DNA of 10,247 nt from Aminidesulfovibrio sp040307135 (GTDB lineage: Bacteria > Desulfobacterota > Desulfovibrionia > Desulfovibrionales > Desulfovibrionaceae). Made by a program: the position numbers and the translations under genes. The notes under the pieces were generated by a model. That model saw only the letters and a program-made list of their open reading frames with translations, ran no database searches and was not told the origin of the DNA. Location: the NCBI GenBank assembly GCA_040307135.1, contig JAWRKD010000053.1, positions 1-10,247 on the forward strand, read 5' to 3'. Positions 1-7,402 of this stretch are shown here, piece by piece (position 1 is the stretch's first letter; each line of letters opens with the position of its first letter).

Positions 1-14
1 GGGGGGGGGGGGGG
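1..14. repeat. Poly-G run at left contig end
   Basis: Fourteen consecutive G at the very start of the window, mirrored by sixteen G at the right end. A homopolymer at both termini is more likely where an assembly stopped, or an artefact of two-colour short-read chemistry reading no signal as G, than a biological element. The following bases to about 106 hold no gene I can support, only the ribosome binding site of the first gene. Confidence 0.8.
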
Positions 15-106
15 CCCTTCTCCTGCGCGGCGCTGGCAGGGCGGGGGGGCCTGTGCTAAAAAAGCCCTGTTTTCGATCCGCAACCCCCTGAAAAGGGACC
101 TGCCCC

Positions 107-1243
107 ATGAGCGAAGCGCCCAAAACACGCCCCGTCGCCGCGGACGGCCCCGGCAGTCCGGTTGAGGCCGCGCTCCTGGAGCGGGTCAAGGAGCTCCGCT
201 GCCTCTACGGCATCACCCGCCTGGCCCAGATGGGCGGCCTGTCCCTGGACGAGCTCCTGCAGGAGAGCGCCCGGCTGGTCCGCGACTCCTGGCAGTATCC
301 CGAGATCACCTGCGCGTCGGTGAGCGTGGACGGCCTCAGCCGGACCACGCCGGGCTTCGCGCGCACGGCCTGGCGGCAGTCCAGCCCCATCCTGGTGCAG
401 GGCGAGCCGGCCGGGGAGGTGGAGGTCTGCTACCAGGAAGGCCGCCCCGACCGCGACGAAGGCCCGTTCCTCAAGGAGGAGCGCCACCTCATCAACGCGG
501 TGGCCGACCTGCTCGGGCACATCGTGAGCCGCCGCCGGGCGGAGGAGCAGATGCGCGCCTTGTCCCGCGAGCTCATCAAGGCTCAGGAAAACGAGCGCCA
601 GCGCATCGCCCGCGAACTCCACGACCACCTGGCCCAGGACCTCTCCATGGTCAAGGTCGATCTCGAACGGCTCTGGACCGCCCATCCGCCCGCCGAGGCC
701 GCGGCCGGGCAAGCAGCGGAGATCAGCGGGCGCCTGGGCGCGGCCATCGCCTCCATCCGGGACCTGGCCTACGGCCTGCTGCCCCCCGGCCTCACGGAAC
801 TGGGCCTGGTGGACACGGTGCTGCGCCATTGCGACGAATTCTCCCTGCGCCACGGCATCGCCGTGGAGGTCTTCGCCGACGGCATGGAGGGGGTGAGCCT
901 GGACTTCGACACCCAGATCAACGTCTACCGGCTCATCCAGGAGGCCCTGACCAACACGCGCAAGCACGCCGCCGCCAGCAGGGTGAGCCTGCGGCTCATC
1001 GCCTCCTACCCGGACCTCATCCTGCGCATCGAGGACGACGGCCGGGGCGCGGACCTGGACAAGTGCCTGGCCAGGGCGGGCCGGGAAAAGCGCATGGGCC
1101 TCTGGAGCATGCGCGAACGCGCCCGGCTGCTGGGCGGCAAGATCAGCTTCCGCTCCAGGCCCGGCGCGGGCATGCGCATCCTGGCGGAAATACCCTGCCT
1201 GAGGAGGGCCCGTGGCGGCCAAAAAACGCATCCTGATCGTTGA
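107..1243 (+). CDS. Soluble sensor histidine kinase, GAF-like + HisKA_3/HATPase (NarL-type partner)
   Basis: A 378-residue two-component histidine kinase that would autophosphorylate and pass phosphate to the regulator encoded next. Start: ATG with an AAGGGA ribosome binding site 8 nt upstream (93-98). Residues about 24-145 resemble a GAF/PAS-like sensory domain and carry no membrane segment or signal peptide, so the kinase is probably cytoplasmic. A short helical linker leads to the HisKA_3 motif R-I-A-R-E-L-H-D-H (166-174), with H172 the expected phospho-acceptor. The HATPase domain shows the N box E-A-L-T-N-T-R-K-H (279-287), the G1 box E-D-D-G-R-G (309-314) and the G2-like M-G-L-W-S-M-R-E-R (330-338). 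Its 3' end overlaps the regulator by 32 nt, which implies translational coupling. The signal sensed cannot be read from sequence. Kinase class is secure; the GAF assignment is by pattern only. Confidence 0.93.
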   Translation: MSEAPKTRPVAADGPGSPVEAALLERVKELRCLYGITRLAQMGGLSLDELLQESARLVRDSWQYPEITCASVSVDGLSRTTPGFARTAWRQSSPILVQGEPAGEVEVCYQEGRPDRDEGPFLKEERHLINAVADLLGHIVSRRRAEEQMRALSRELIKAQENERQRIARELHDHLAQDLSMVKVDLERLWTAHPPAEAAAGQAAEISGRLGAAIASIRDLAYGLLPPGLTELGLVDTVLRHCDEFSLRHGIAVEVFADGMEGVSLDFDTQINVYRLIQEALTNTRKHAAASRVSLRLIASYPDLILRIEDDGRGADLDKCLARAGREKRMGLWSMRERARLLGGKISFRSRPGAGMRILAEIPCLRRARGGQKTHPDR

Positions 1244-1889
1244 CGATCATCCCCTCTACCGCGACGGGCTCAAGTCCCTGCTCTCCCGGCATCCGTCCTT
1301 CGAGACCGCCGGCGAGGCGGGCGGCTTCCTGGAGGGCCTGCGTCTGGCCCGGAAGCTCAAGCCCGACCTGGCCCTGCTGGACATCTCCCTGCCCGACGGC
1401 AGCGGCATCGAACTGGCCCGCGAGCTGCGCAAGATCCTGCCCCAGGTCGGCATGATCATCGTCAGCATGCACTCCAAGATCGACTTCATCGCCGCGGCCT
1501 TCCAGGCCGGGGCCGCGGGTTACGTGGCCAAGGAATCCGGGGCCGACCGCATTCTCCAGGCCATCGAGAGCGTGGCCGCCGGCGGCCAGTACCTGGACAG
1601 CGCCCTCTCGCCCAAGGTCCTGCGCAAGCTGGAGGATTTCTCCGCCCGCAAGGCCAGGACCCAGGACGCCTCCTACGGCACGCTCTCCTTCCGGGAGCAG
1701 CAGGTCATGCGCCTGCTGGCCGAGGGGCTCTCGCCCCAGGAAATCGCGGAGAAGCTCTTCATCACGCGCAAGACCGTGGAGAACCACCGCTACGCCATCA
1801 TGAACAAGCTCGGCATCAAGAGCCCCCTGGCCTTCGTGCGCCACGCGGCGCGCCTGGGCCTCATCGAACTGGACGAGGCCGCGGACTGA
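1212..1889 (+). CDS. NarL/FixJ-family response regulator (REC + LuxR-type HTH)
   Basis: A 225-residue response regulator paired with the upstream kinase. I chose the GTG at 1212 because GAGGAGGG (1201-1208) lies 3 nt upstream and the protein then opens directly with the REC motif (residues 6-14, acidic pair D11-D12). D57 in L-L-D-I-S-L-P-D is the phospho-acceptor, S85 the conserved Thr/Ser and K107 the conserved Lys. A LuxR/GerE helix-turn-helix spans about residues 158-213, with L-S-x-R-E-x-x-V, the Q-E-I-A-E-K-L helix and the K-T-V-E-N-H recognition helix. It should bind DNA as a phosphorylated dimer. Targets are unknown: no neighbouring gene shows an obvious operator for it. The region after its stop (1890-1985) has no clear T-tract terminator, so read-through into the HD gene is possible. 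Confidence 0.95.
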   Translation: MAAKKRILIVDDHPLYRDGLKSLLSRHPSFETAGEAGGFLEGLRLARKLKPDLALLDISLPDGSGIELARELRKILPQVGMIIVSMHSKIDFIAAAFQAGAAGYVAKESGADRILQAIESVAAGGQYLDSALSPKVLRKLEDFSARKARTQDASYGTLSFREQQVMRLLAEGLSPQEIAEKLFITRKTVENHRYAIMNKLGIKSPLAFVRHAARLGLIELDEAAD

Positions 1890-1943
1890 TCCCCGTCGCC
1901 ACGCCAACGTCACCTGTCCGTCGCCGCGTCTTCACCGCGCTCC

Positions 1944-1972
1944 GGTACAAGGGAGTCCCCCATCCCTTTACC
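1944..1972 (+). other. Hairpin immediately upstream of the ribosome binding site of the HD-domain gene
   Basis: GGTA (1944-1947) pairs with TACC (1969-1972). After a single bulged C (1948), AAGGGA (1949-1954) pairs with TCCCTT (1963-1968), giving ten base pairs around an 8-nt loop. It ends 1 nt before the GGAGG site (1974-1978) of the gene starting at 1986. No T tract follows, so it is not a standard intrinsic terminator. It could modulate translation or protect a 5' end. Function is inferred. Confidence 0.4.
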
Positions 1973-1985
1973 TGGAGGTCCTTCC

Positions 1986-3119
1986 ATGAAGTTTTCCGCT
2001 GACCGCCGCCGCGTTCTCGGCCTCATGGCCGCCGCCGGGGCCGTGGCCGCCGCCGCGACCGCGCTGCCCGGCAACGCCCTGGCCGCCGCTTCCCGCCCCG
2101 TGAGTCTAGACGAGTGCCTGGCCATGACGCCCCGGGACATGGCCGCCAGGTCGCCCCACGTGACCAGGGCCTGGGCCTACCTCGGCAAGACCGCGTCCAC
2201 CATCAAGGACCCGGACCTGCGGGCCAAGGCCCTGGCCGTGCTGGACACCCCGGCCCCCACCCTGCTGGCGCGCATGGACGGCCCCGCGCGCACCGAGGTC
2301 TGCCAGGAGCTTACGGCCAAGGGCTACATCAAGGACGCCCAGGCCGACTCCTTCCTGCCCCCGGCCGCCAGCCCCAAGGCCGCTCCCCAGCCCTTTCTCT
2401 CGGCCCCGGGCAGCGGCTACCAGAGCCACCACTCCTACCCCGGCGGCCTGGTCACGCACACCGCGGCCAACCTCATGATCTCGCTGGCCATCTTCGAGGC
2501 CTACCAGAACGTCTCGGGCTTCGCCCCGGACCGCGACACGGTGCTCGTGTCCCAGCTCCTGCACGACCTGCACAAGCCCTGGGTCTTCCAGTGGGGACCG
2601 TCCGGCGAGAGCCGCACCGAGAAACCCCTGGCCGGCACCGGCGAACACCACGTGCTCGGCGTGGCCGAGAGCCTCGTGCGCGGGCTGCCCGCGCCGGTGG
2701 TGGTGGCCCAGGCCTGCGCCCACACCCACCCCGGCACCGAGAAGGACGAGGCCGAGGTGGCGGGCTGGCTCACGGCCGCGGCCGTGCTGGCGGGCAAGGA
2801 CCCGGTGAAGGCCGGGCTGCTGGCCGCGGACGGCAAGACCCTGCCCCTGCCCCGGCGCGTGGAGGGCTTCATCACGCACCTGGGCGACCACGACTTCGTG
2901 TTCACCGTGCCTGCGGCCAAGTGGACCATCGCGGCCATGCGCGAGGTGGCCGAGACGCAGTACAGGCTGACCGGCGAGGACCTGGCCGGGGCCAAGTTCA
3001 ACGCCCTGCGCAACTACGCCTTTTCCCAGGTCACGGTGGAGGCGCTCTACCGCGAATACTCGCTCAAGGGCCAGGAGGGCCTGGCCGCGGCCGTGGCCCG
3101 GGTCGTGCGGCCGGCCTGA
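1986..3119 (+). CDS. Tat-exported HD-domain metal-dependent hydrolase, substrate unknown
   Basis: A 377-residue protein; ATG with GGAGG 7 nt upstream. The N-terminus has a twin-arginine signal: D-R-R-R-V-L (residues 6-11), an Ala-rich hydrophobic stretch and a likely cleavage site A-L-A after residue 33, so it probably folds in the cytoplasm with its metals and is then exported to the periplasm. The body carries HD-superfamily signatures: H-H-S-Y-P-G-G-L-x-x-H (148-158) and L-L-H-D-L-H-K (191-197, metal ligands H193-D194). H221/H222 and H246/H248 are further candidate ligands, with D301/D303 near the end. The HHxYPGGLxxHT...LLHDxxK arrangement recalls the HD part of YhaM-type exonucleases, but the nucleic-acid-binding OB fold of those proteins is absent here. 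HD proteins usually act on phosphoesters inside the cell, so an exported one is unusual. The substrate cannot be deduced and I assign no symbol. Confidence 0.85.
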   Translation: MKFSADRRRVLGLMAAAGAVAAAATALPGNALAAASRPVSLDECLAMTPRDMAARSPHVTRAWAYLGKTASTIKDPDLRAKALAVLDTPAPTLLARMDGPARTEVCQELTAKGYIKDAQADSFLPPAASPKAAPQPFLSAPGSGYQSHHSYPGGLVTHTAANLMISLAIFEAYQNVSGFAPDRDTVLVSQLLHDLHKPWVFQWGPSGESRTEKPLAGTGEHHVLGVAESLVRGLPAPVVVAQACAHTHPGTEKDEAEVAGWLTAAAVLAGKDPVKAGLLAADGKTLPLPRRVEGFITHLGDHDFVFTVPAAKWTIAAMREVAETQYRLTGEDLAGAKFNALRNYAFSQVTVEALYREYSLKGQEGLAAAVARVVRPA

Positions 3120-3143
3120 GTTCCGCGCAGCCGCGCTGAAGAC

Positions 3144-3186
3144 AAAAAAAGCCGGGGAGCCTCGCGGGTCCCCGGCCGATTTTTTT
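3144..3186. terminator. Bidirectional intrinsic terminator between convergent genes
   Basis: Seven A (3144-3150), then GCCGGGGA (3151-3158) paired perfectly with TCCCCGGC (3169-3176) around a 10-nt loop, then seven T (3180-3186). The layout serves both strands: it ends transcripts of the HD-domain gene (+, stop at 3119) and of isocitrate dehydrogenase (-, stop at 3197). Confidence 0.92.
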
Positions 3187-3196
3187 GCGCAGCGGC

Positions 3197-4351
<1,155 letters not shown>

Positions 4352-4380
4352 GCTCGCCTCCTCAGGGGAAAATTTGTGAA

Positions 4381-4409
4381 GCGATACCTGGATGAATCCG
4401 GGTTGGCAA
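4381..4409 (-). promoter_or_regulatory. Candidate sigma70-like promoter for isocitrate dehydrogenase
   Basis: On the minus strand, TTGCCA (plus 4404-4409; 5/6 to TTGACA) and TATCGC (plus 4381-4386; 3/6 to TATAAT) are separated by 17 bp. Transcription would start near 4374, giving a leader of about 23 nt before the GTG, long enough for the GAGGAGG site. The -10 match is weak, so this is tentative. Confidence 0.35.
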
Positions 4410-4431
4410 GAGGGGCAAGCGCGGCCCCGGC

Positions 4432-4460
4432 TTGACCAAAGCGGACCGCCGGGGTATGAG
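4432..4460 (+). promoter_or_regulatory. Candidate sigma70 promoter of the trp leader-trpB unit
   Basis: TTGACC (4432-4437; 5/6 to consensus) and TATGAG (4455-4460; 4/6) are spaced exactly 17 bp. The predicted transcription start falls at about 4466-4468, on the first ATG of the Trp-rich leader ORF. An imperfect dyad, CAAGC (4416-4420) with GCTTG (4430-4434), overlaps the -35 box and could be an operator, but I recognise no TrpR-type operator. Confidence 0.55.
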
Positions 4461-4466
4461 CGGCCC

Positions 4467-4529
4467 ATGATGGACCATGTTTTTTCCCTGACGCACGGGT
4501 ATTGGTGGCGTGGGCGGCAGCATTCCTGA
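4467..4529 (+). CDS. trpL: trp leader peptide with tandem Trp codons (attenuator leader)
   Basis: A 20-codon ORF ending in TGA at 4527-4529, with G-Y-W-W-R at residues 11-15: two consecutive TGG codons at 4503-4508 in a 20-residue peptide. It lies between a promoter-like element and an intrinsic terminator (4559-4588), all upstream of trpB. This is the classical architecture of ribosome-mediated trp attenuation: scarce charged tRNA-Trp would stall the ribosome at 4503-4508 and prevent the terminator from forming. The first codon could be the ATG at 4467 or 4470. Neither has a good Shine-Dalgarno, and the predicted transcription start coincides with 4467, so the ORF may be leaderless. A possible 1:2 hairpin pairs 4513-4518 with 4531-4536 (one G-U). 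The antiterminator pairing is not obvious by eye. The symbol is by analogy of position and codon content. Confidence 0.72.
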   Translation: MMDHVFSLTHGYWWRGRQHS

Positions 4530-4558
4530 AGCCGTCTGAGCCGTCTTGCACACAACAA

Positions 4559-4592
4559 GGGCCGCGGGCTTCAACCCCGCGGCCCTTTCGTT
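4559..4592 (+). terminator. Intrinsic terminator of the trp attenuator
   Basis: GGGCCGCGGG (4559-4568) pairs perfectly with CCCGCGGCCC (4576-4585) around a 7-nt loop and is followed by TTTCGTTT (4586-4593). It begins 30 nt after the leader-peptide stop and ends about 50 nt before the trpB start, so it would stop transcription before trpB unless prevented. The T tract is interrupted, which may make it leaky. Confidence 0.78.
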
Positions 4593-4641
4593 TCCCCGAG
4601 CGCACCGGCCGCGCGCCCCGGCCGAACACGAGGAGGACCAC

Positions 4642-5982
4642 GTGACCACAAGCATCATCCTGCCTGCCGACGAGATGCCCCGGGCCTGGTACAACGCCCT
4701 GCCCGACCTGCCCACGCCCCTGGCCCCGCCCCTGGATCCCCAGACCAGGCAGCCGGTGAACCCGGAGCAGTTGGCCGTCATCTTTCCCAACGCCCTCATC
4801 GAGCAGGAACTGAGCCCCAAGCGGCAGATCGCCATCCCCGAGCCCGTGCTCGACGTCTATCGCCTCTACCGGCCCACCCCGCTCAAGCGCGCCGCGCGCC
4901 TGGAAAAGGCCATCGGCGCCAAATGCCGCATCTACTACAAGGACGAGTCCGTGTCCCCGGCGGGCTCGCACAAGCCCAACACCGCCATCCCCCAGACCTA
5001 CTTCAACAAGATCGAGGGCGTGCGGCGGCTCTCCACCGAAACCGGCGCGGGCCAGTGGGGCACGGCCCTGTCATTTGCCTGCAAGATGTTCGGCATGACC
5101 TGCACCGTGTACATGGTGAAGGTGAGCTACGAGCAGAAGCCGTACCGCCAGATCCTCATGCGCATGTACGGCGGCGAGGTCCACGCCTCGCCCTCGGAGC
5201 TGACCAACACGGGCCGGGCCATGCTGGCCAAGGACCCCGGCTGCAAGGGCAGCCTGGGCCTGGCCATCTCCGAGGCCGTGGAGGCCGCGGCCACCCACGA
5301 TGACACCAAGTACACCCTGGGCAGCGTGCTGAACCACGTGCTCCTGCACCAGACCATCGTGGGCCTGGAGACGGCCAAGCAGCTGGAAATGGCCGGGGAG
5401 AAACCGGACTATCTGGTGGGCTGCGTGGGCGGGGGCAGCAACTTCGGCGGTCTGGTCCTGCCGTTCTTGCCGCGCAAACTGGCGGGCGAGAAGATCACCT
5501 TCGTGGCCGCCGAGCCCCGGGCCTGCCCCACGCTCACCCGCGGGGCCTTCCGCTACGACTACGGCGACGTGGCCCGGCTCACGCCGCTGCTCAAGATGCA
5601 CACCCTGGGCCACGGCTTCATGCCCGCGCCCATTCACGCGGGCGGCCTGCGCTACCACGGCGACGCGCCCATCGTCTGCAACCTGGCCGCCGCAGGTCTG
5701 GTGGACGCCCGGGCCTACTACCAGAACGAGTGCTTCGAGGCGGCCCGGCTCTTCCTGTCCACCGAGGGCTTCCTGCCCGCGCCGGAGACCTCGCACGCCA
5801 TCAAGGCGGTCATCGAACTGGCCAAGGAGGCCGAGCCCGGCTCGGCCATCACCTTCCTCTACTCCGGCCACGGCCTGCTGGACCTGGCCTCCTACGACGC
5901 CTTCCTCAAGGGCGGGCTCACCAACTTCGACCTGCCCCAGGCGGACATCGACTCGGCCCTCAAGGACTGCCCGGATATCTAG
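4642..5982 (+). CDS. trpB: Tryptophan synthase beta chain, TrpB2 (long) type
   Basis: A 446-residue PLP enzyme joining indole and L-serine to make L-tryptophan. Start: GTG at 4642 with GAGGAGG 5 nt upstream (4630-4636). The frame is open further upstream, but that stretch lies inside the terminator hairpin. The TrpB2-specific S-P-A-G-S-H-K-P-N-T (residues 105-114) contains the Schiff-base lysine K111. T-E-T-G-A-G-Q-W-G (132-140) carries the catalytic E133, and G-G-G-S-N-F-G-G (263-270) is the PLP-phosphate loop. TrpB2 enzymes are longer than the classical approximately 400-residue TrpB1 and often occur without trpA next to them, as here, so it may use free indole or pair with a TrpA encoded elsewhere. 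The Trp-codon leader and terminator upstream imply repression when tryptophan is plentiful, which supports a biosynthetic or indole-salvage role. No trpA, trpC or other trp gene is in the window. Confidence 0.95.
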   Translation: MTTSIILPADEMPRAWYNALPDLPTPLAPPLDPQTRQPVNPEQLAVIFPNALIEQELSPKRQIAIPEPVLDVYRLYRPTPLKRAARLEKAIGAKCRIYYKDESVSPAGSHKPNTAIPQTYFNKIEGVRRLSTETGAGQWGTALSFACKMFGMTCTVYMVKVSYEQKPYRQILMRMYGGEVHASPSELTNTGRAMLAKDPGCKGSLGLAISEAVEAAATHDDTKYTLGSVLNHVLLHQTIVGLETAKQLEMAGEKPDYLVGCVGGGSNFGGLVLPFLPRKLAGEKITFVAAEPRACPTLTRGAFRYDYGDVARLTPLLKMHTLGHGFMPAPIHAGGLRYHGDAPIVCNLAAAGLVDARAYYQNECFEAARLFLSTEGFLPAPETSHAIKAVIELAKEAEPGSAITFLYSGHGLLDLASYDAFLKGGLTNFDLPQADIDSALKDCPDI

Positions 5983-5991
5983 ACGAAGCGC

Positions 5992-6023
5992 GGGCGGGGG
6001 GGGACGACCCTCCCGCCCTTTTT
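5992..6023 (+). terminator. Intrinsic terminator after trpB
   Basis: GGGCGGGGGGG (5992-6002) pairs with CCCTCCCGCCC (6008-6018), eleven pairs with one G-U, around a 5-nt loop, followed by five T (6019-6023). It starts 9 nt after the trpB stop and ends just short of the convergent nagZ-like stop. No A tract precedes it, so it works mainly for the plus strand. Confidence 0.88.
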
Positions 6024-6026
6024 CGC

Positions 6027-7172
6027 CTATTGTTGCAGATTCAACTTTTTCTTGAGCGCCATGATCCGGCCATACGATTCCTCGACCCTGGCCCGGGGCA
6101 CAGCGCCGTCGCGCACCAGGGCCACCAGGATGCCCTGGACCTTGGCGGGCAGGTCCGGATCATAGGCCAGGTTGTTGCCGAAGAGCAGGATGTCGGCCCC
6201 GGCGGCCAGGGCCAGGCGCACGGTCTGGTCCAGGGAATACTTGTCCGCGACCGCGCGCATCTGGAGGTCGTCGGTGACGACCACGCCGTTGAAGCCCAGG
6301 TCCCTGCGCAACAGTCCGCTGGTGATGCGCGCGGACAGGCTGGCCGGGTATTCCGGGTCCAGGCCCGCGTTGAACACATGCGCGGTCATGACCATGTCCG
6401 CAGCGCCCTGGCCGATGAGCGCGCGGTACGGTTCCAGTTCCTTGGCGCTCCAGGTGGCGCTGACGTCGGTGAAGCCCAGGTGGCTGTCGCTGGCCGCGCT
6501 GCCGTGGCCCGGGAAGTGCTTGAGGCAGGAGAGCACCCCGGCCGAGGCCAGGCCCTGGGCAAAGGCCCGGGCGTCCGCAACAACGCGGTCCGGGTCGGCC
6601 GAAAAGCTGCGGCCCAGGGCGCCGATGGCCGGGCTCTGGGGGTTCACGTTCAGGTCCACGCAGGGCGCGAAGTCCAGGTTGAAGCCCGCCCCGGCCAGCA
6701 CGCGGCCCAGGTCCGCGCCCGCGGCCCGCACCCGGCCGGGGTCGTTCCAGCCGCCCATGTCCGCGGCCGAGGGAAAGTCGCGAAAGCCGTTGCGGGCCTT
6801 GAGCCGCTGCACCCGGCCGCCCTCCTGGTCCACGGCCACGAAAAGCGGCGTGCGCGCGTGGGCGGCCAGAAAGGCCGTGAGCCGCCGCACCTGCTCCGGA
6901 CTCTGCACGTTGCGCTCCGGCTTCTTGAGCAGCACGTCGTAGTCGAAGAGCACCACCCCGCCCACGCGGCCCGCGGCCACGTCGCGCACAATGGGCGCAT
7001 CCTCGCCCACTTCCAGTCCGCGGAAACCCACCAGGATCATCTGCCCGGCCATTTCCTCAAGACTGGCGGCCAAGGCCCAGCCTGGGTCCCAGCAGAAAAA
7101 GAGGCAGCACGCTGCGAAAATTGTCATTCGCAACCCTGCGAACCGCATCGGGGCTTTTTCACGGGGGGCCAT
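6027..7172 (-). CDS. nagZ: Exported beta-N-acetylhexosaminidase, glycoside hydrolase family 3 (NagZ-like)
   Basis: A 381-residue GH3 enzyme expected to remove N-acetylglucosamine from peptidoglycan fragments. Start: ATG at 7172 with GGAG 6 nt upstream (plus 7179-7182); the in-frame ATG at 7148 lacks such a site. Motifs: V-D-Q-E-G-G-R-V (114-121), the NagZ loop K-H-F-P-G-H-G (218-224) followed by D-S-H (229-231, the Asp/His acid-base dyad), and V-T-D-D-L-Q-M (299-305), where D301 is the expected nucleophile. The single TIM-barrel length fits NagZ, not the larger beta-glucosidases. Residues about 10-35 form a basic then hydrophobic signal peptide with a likely cut after A-L-A (33-35). E. coli NagZ is cytoplasmic, so periplasmic location would change its role from recycling to wall turnover. 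C22 is not in a good lipobox position. It converges with trpB and diverges from the chemoreceptor remnant. Confidence 0.9.
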   Translation of the reverse strand: MAPREKAPMRFAGLRMTIFAACCLFFCWDPGWALAASLEEMAGQMILVGFRGLEVGEDAPIVRDVAAGRVGGVVLFDYDVLLKKPERNVQSPEQVRRLTAFLAAHARTPLFVAVDQEGGRVQRLKARNGFRDFPSAADMGGWNDPGRVRAAGADLGRVLAGAGFNLDFAPCVDLNVNPQSPAIGALGRSFSADPDRVVADARAFAQGLASAGVLSCLKHFPGHGSAASDSHLGFTDVSATWSAKELEPYRALIGQGAADMVMTAHVFNAGLDPEYPASLSARITSGLLRRDLGFNGVVVTDDLQMRAVADKYSLDQTVRLALAAGADILLFGNNLAYDPDLPAKVQGILVALVRDGAVPRARVEESYGRIMALKKKLNLQQ

Positions 7173-7402
7173 GCTTTACTCCGTCATTCTTATTTTCTCA
7201 AAATTTCGTGGGGGTCTATTCTGCTTTTTTTCTACAAATTTCTTTATCTTACGGGGCATGTCCGGGTTTTTCCGCTCCATTTCAGCAAAAACCGGCATCC
7301 GCACTCGAAAAATCGCTTCAAGACGGGCCGAATAAACCGTTTTGTCTAAAACTGTTGCAAACTACCAACAATTACTTGATTTTTTTGTTTGAGATTGTCA
7401 CC
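7173..7402. other. AT-rich divergent intergenic region
   Basis: About 230 bases between the nagZ-like start (-) and the chemoreceptor remnant (+), rich in A/T runs and clearly lower in GC than the rest of the window. I see no gene. It must hold the promoters for both flanking genes, but no -35/-10 pair is convincing. GAAA (7307-7310) followed by GCCGAATA (7327-7334) faintly resembles a flagellar sigma28 promoter, but the spacing is off by one and I do not call it. Confidence 0.6.

Noticed and set aside
4352..4558. Extension of isocitrate dehydrogenase upstream of 4351 on the minus strand
   Set aside because: The extra residues do not resemble the family, and GAGGAGG precisely precedes the GTG at 4351.
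4546..4641. Upstream extension of trpB to a start near 4546
   Set aside because: The extension would be encoded by the terminator hairpin and lacks a ribosome binding site, whereas the GTG at 4642 has GAGGAGG at good spacing and begins where TrpB2 homology begins.
4352..4641. T-box riboswitch or TrpR operator upstream of trpB
   Set aside because: No T-box consensus and no palindrome of the TrpR operator type was seen; the Trp-codon leader with terminator explains the region better.
5996..6003. Internal run of eight G as a quadruplex or slippage element
   Set aside because: It is part of the 5' arm and loop of a well-formed terminator after trpB, which fully accounts for it.
7307..7334. Sigma28-like flagellar promoter (GAAA ... 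GCCGAATA) for the chemoreceptor remnant
   Set aside because: The -35 is poor and the spacer is 16 instead of 15; with AT-rich sequence all around, the match is not convincing.
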